Origin: Colwellia sp. | GTDB taxonomy: Bacteria; Pseudomonadota; Gammaproteobacteria; Enterobacterales; Alteromonadaceae | DNA length: 64,000 nucleotides | Direction of reading: 5' to 3' | Assembly: GCA_013215385.1 (NCBI GenBank) | Contig: JABSOY010000014.1 | Coordinates: 62,001-126,000 of the forward strand | Part shown: one piece after another, positions 61,522 to 64,000 of the stretch | Numbering within the stretch: position 1 is the first letter of the stretch | Layout of the letters: each line of letters begins with the position of its first letter | Notes under the pieces: generated by a model | The model's database searches: none | Told to the model about the DNA's origin: nothing | Seen by the model: only the letters and a program-made list of their open reading frames with translations | Made by a program: the position numbers and the translations under genes

Positions 61522-62126
61522 TTTTCTTCAGCCTCTCTATAGCGATAGGTTTTTGCCTGTAACTTTAAACTGAGCAAGCTATTATCAACTCTATTTATGT
61601 CAATATCGAAATCATGTAAAGTAACAATACGAGGTAATCCTGCTATTTTACTGACAAAATCACCAAATTCATGATATGTGCCAACCACTTCTATATCGAT
61701 GGGCAACTCAATATAAATTTCACGGGTTATTTCAGGTTGCCAATTAAGCTTCACAAACCTTAATCCACTTGTTGTACCAACAAAAGTAATATCATCTAAT
61801 AGGCCTGGAGTTTCGTGACTTTCAGGTAAGCTTTTTAATTGATTAGCAAATAAAGCTTCGGCATCTTTCATTTGCTGCTGAAATAACTCAAGGTTTGCAG
61901 CAACGTGGTATTTTATTTCATATTGACGTTTGAGGGTAATTTCTTCTTCTTCAGTTGCAAATAATAGGTCTATGTTGTCACTGATTAATAAAAAATATCC
62001 TAAAGCAATAACAATTATTCCTAAAAATGTAGCTAAAACAATCTTAACAGTTTTAGGCCATTGCCCTATATTTTCACTATCTAGTCCTTCAAATTGTTCA
62101 AGAAATTGAGCTAAATCTATTTTCAT
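61518..62126 (-). CDS. pilO: Type IV pilus alignment protein PilO
   Basis: A 202-residue bitopic protein. One membrane segment at about residues 27-50 (VKIVLATFLGIIVIALGYFLLI) is followed by coiled-coil and a ferredoxin-like periplasmic fold (YIELPIDIEVVGTYHEFGDFVSKIAGLPRI with usual PilO signature). It forms heterodimers with PilN. Overlaps pilN and pilP by 4 bases. Confidence 0.96.
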   Translation of the reverse strand: MKIDLAQFLEQFEGLDSENIGQWPKTVKIVLATFLGIIVIALGYFLLISDNIDLLFATEEEEITLKRQYEIKYHVAANLELFQQQMKDAEALFANQLKSLPESHETPGLLDDITFVGTTSGLRFVKLNWQPEITREIYIELPIDIEVVGTYHEFGDFVSKIAGLPRIVTLHDFDIDINRVDNSLLSLKLQAKTYRYREAEEK

Positions 62127-62716
62127 GACTTACCTCCATTTTCATTAACAATATTGGAACCGTCGACAGAGTTCAGTAAACCTTTAATACGGACCTGCAT
62201 TTTAAAATCACTTAACAATTTACTTTCTGCTTCATTGCTCGTTATAGATTCTAAAGTTGCATCGATTAAAAGCGTAGAATGTTCTATTTCACGAATCATA
62301 TTCGCCAAATGATTATTTGACTCACTTTTACCGACGATTTTAATGCTGTTACCCTGTTTTCCTAATTTTGTTAAATAGACCCCCGTTGGCACTATTTTAG
62401 CTATTTCATCAAGAACCTGAGTGCCAACATTACGGCTACGTTGCAACTGCTCAACAACAGTCGTTCTTTTCTTCAATTCTTTTTTCTTTTCATTTAAATT
62501 CTTTATTTTAGCTATACGAACATCCAATAATTGAATTTCATTTTTCAGAAATTGATTACGAGACGATTGCCCATCAATTCGCATTTGATAAAATTGGCTA
62601 ACCAAAAAAACAAAAGCAAAGGCTGCAACAGCAACCATAGTTAATATTGTAAAGTATTCACGTTGTTGCGCTTTTTCGGCTTCTTCTCTCCATGGAAGTA
62701 AGTTTATAAATGCCAT
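62123..62716 (-). CDS. pilN: Type IV pilus alignment protein PilN
   Basis: A 197-residue bitopic protein. The N-terminal INLLPWREE motif binds PilM in the cytoplasm. It is followed by a membrane segment (about residues 24-43), coiled-coil and periplasmic domain (VGTQVLDEIAKIVPTGVYLTKL). It overlaps pilM by 13 bases and pilO by 4. Confidence 0.96.
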   Translation of the reverse strand: MAFINLLPWREEAEKAQQREYFTILTMVAVAAFAFVFLVSQFYQMRIDGQSSRNQFLKNEIQLLDVRIAKIKNLNEKKKELKKRTTVVEQLQRSRNVGTQVLDEIAKIVPTGVYLTKLGKQGNSIKIVGKSESNNHLANMIREIEHSTLLIDATLESITSNEAESKLLSDFKMQVRIKGLLNSVDGSNIVNENGGKS

Positions 62717-63783
62717 GGCGAAAAACTCCTTAAAGCTAAACCAGCAGCAACCATGTATTGTGCAGCATTTTTAGCAAGTGCATCTTTATCAATGTTTTCA
62801 GAAAGTGTCATATTTTGAAATGGATCAGCAATAACAGTATGCATGCCCAACTCTTCACTTAATAATATATCTAAGCCTTCAACTGCCGCACTGCCACCTG
62901 AAACAATTAAATAATCAATTTTACTTTTACCGCTTGAAGTCAAAAACATTTGAATGGCACGACGGATTTGTTGAACAAAAACCGTATGGAAAGGCCCTAA
63001 CACTTCAAAATTATAGTTGGGCGGTAACTCATTATTAATTTTTGCTTTTTCTGCTTCTTCAAAAGTAAGGTTGTAATAAGAAACTATTGAGCGGGTATAC
63101 TGCTCACCACCAAAAAGCTGATCCCTACTATATATATGGGTGCCAGAATCCGTAACCGAAAAAAGTGTCATCGTTGCACCAATATCAACAATAGCAACTG
63201 TTTTGTCTTTTGCATCATCTGGTAATTGAGAGACGCTTAGATCATAAGTTCGACTTACTGCATAGGATTCAACATCAATTACTCTCGTTTGAAAATTAGC
63301 AGCCTCTAATGCGGCAACTCTTGCCTCTACCGATTCAGTCCTCGCTGCGCTAAGTAGTACGTTAACTTTAGTTGGATCTGACTCATTAATGTCCAGTTTT
63401 TCAAAATCTAAACTTACTTCATCTAAAGGGTAAGGAATTAAGCTGTCAGCTTCTATTTCTATCTGGCTGGCAAGCTCTTGCTCCGATAAATTCACATCCA
63501 TATAAATCACTTTTGTGATCACTGTTTGACCAGAAACAGCCGCTGCAGCTTGGGTCACTGAAGAGCTAATTTCTTTTCTTATTTTAGCAACAACTTTACC
63601 GACGGAATCAATGTCTTGAATCTCTCGGTCGATAATTGCACCACGCGGCATAACTTCTGTCGCTACAGCTTCAAGCACATAGCCTACATCACTTTGCTTT
63701 AATAATACTGCCTTAACTGAATGAGATCCTATATCGATGCCCACCATTAACGATGCTTTCTTTTTAAATAAACTGCTGAGCAT
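62704..63783 (-). CDS. pilM: Type IV pilus assembly protein PilM
   Basis: A 359-residue actin-like cytoplasmic protein of the pilus inner-membrane platform. ATP-binding segments are GIDIGSHSVKAVLL (start), AIVDIGATMTLFSV and LIVSGGSAAVEGLDILL. First gene of pilMNOPQ; the divergent neighbour at the window edge is mrcA-like, the usual arrangement. Confidence 0.96.
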   Translation of the reverse strand: MLSSLFKKKASLMVGIDIGSHSVKAVLLKQSDVGYVLEAVATEVMPRGAIIDREIQDIDSVGKVVAKIRKEISSSVTQAAAAVSGQTVITKVIYMDVNLSEQELASQIEIEADSLIPYPLDEVSLDFEKLDINESDPTKVNVLLSAARTESVEARVAALEAANFQTRVIDVESYAVSRTYDLSVSQLPDDAKDKTVAIVDIGATMTLFSVTDSGTHIYSRDQLFGGEQYTRSIVSYYNLTFEEAEKAKINNELPPNYNFEVLGPFHTVFVQQIRRAIQMFLTSSGKSKIDYLIVSGGSAAVEGLDILLSEELGMHTVIADPFQNMTLSENIDKDALAKNAAQYMVAAGLALRSFSPWHL

Positions 63784-63968
63784 AACATCCTACTAAATGA
63801 GTTGATTTACTAAAAAAAACACAGTTTAAATTAATAAACTAAAAGAAACTTAAATACCTTGGTATTATATTAGGCACAAATTTGAGATAAATACATTTAT
63901 TACATTCTTTTACAGGATATACTAGTGTTATTAATCGTTTTTTTGTTCAATATCGAGAGAATATTTTA

Positions 63969-64000
63969 GTGTTTTCATTCAAACGCCTGATAAAATTCAG
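63969..64000 (+). CDS. mrcA: Start of an mrcA-like gene (penicillin-binding protein 1A), partial
   Basis: The last bases read GTG then FSFKRLIKF in frame, a basic N-terminus like that of penicillin-binding protein 1A, with GAGAG 12 bases upstream. The pilMNOPQ operon of gammaproteobacteria is typically divergent from mrcA (ponA), which supports the call. Only 10 codons are in the window, so this rests on context. The region 63784-63968 is the shared promoter. Confidence 0.45.
   Translation, partial: MFSFKRLIKF

Overview
The window reads as a chromosomal segment of a marine, AT-rich gammaproteobacterium of the Alteromonadales, most like Colwelliaceae (Colwellia/Thalassotalea). The reasons are the low GC content, TonB-dependent glycan uptake with SLC45-type sugar transport, Alteromonadales-type families (DUF3581, DUF2797, DUF2970), and the conserved mrcA|pilMNOPQ-aroK-aroB-damX-dam block. 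This placement is inferred from gene content. I see no rRNA, tRNA, CRISPR array or intact insertion sequence.

1-15.2 kb is an alpha-glucan (starch/pullulan/maltodextrin) utilisation locus. It holds a TonB-dependent receptor, two paralogous pullulanase-type lipoproteins (one cut by the window edge), an orphan periplasmic sugar-binding protein, a GH97 alpha-glucosidase, an SLC45-type sugar permease and a LacI-family regulator. Three copies of one 14-bp palindrome, TGAATACGTATGCA, sit in the two divergent promoter regions and tie the genes into one regulon.

15.2-32.3 kb is mixed accessory content. It includes a CheZ-like small protein, an EEP phosphatase, a SpoU methyltransferase, a SUKH (SMI1/KNR4) plus flavin reductase pair, a secreted trypsin-like protease with PKD and two PPC domains, and a hydrolase-tetR operon behind three tandem palindromes. 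A periplasmic TonB_C-domain protein, a GNAT enzyme, a tiny secreted protein, a two-gene secreted system behind a Fur-box-like palindrome, a chemoreceptor and RecX follow.

32.0-33.6 kb is a decayed 5-oxoproline locus: a pxpA pseudogene next to an Nramp-fold transporter that lacks the metal ligands. 33.9-43.4 kb carries a GAF-GAF-GGDEF-EAL protein, glnK-amt, and a three-gene operon for a GltD-like flavoprotein with a 2-oxoacid:ferredoxin oxidoreductase.

43.4-54.8 kb holds two paralogous HDOD proteins, DUF2797 and GIY-YIG genes back to back, DUF3581 (a hotdog-like protein), a periplasmic-type ATP-dependent DNA ligase facing a very basic secreted protein across an 8-bp tandem repeat, LysE and NSS transporters, an rRNA-type methyltransferase, and an M28 lipoprotein peptidase. 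54.8-64 kb is housekeeping: dam, damX, aroB, aroK, pilQ, pilP, pilO, pilN, pilM on the minus strand and the first codons of a divergent mrcA-like gene at the right edge.

The best candidates for undescribed biology are the secreted pair at 26.6-29.2 kb (the second protein resembles the N-terminal barrel plus helical domain of vitellogenin-type lipid carriers), the DUF3581 protein with a D31/H36 hydratase-like dyad, and the orphan binding protein inside the maltodextrin regulon.
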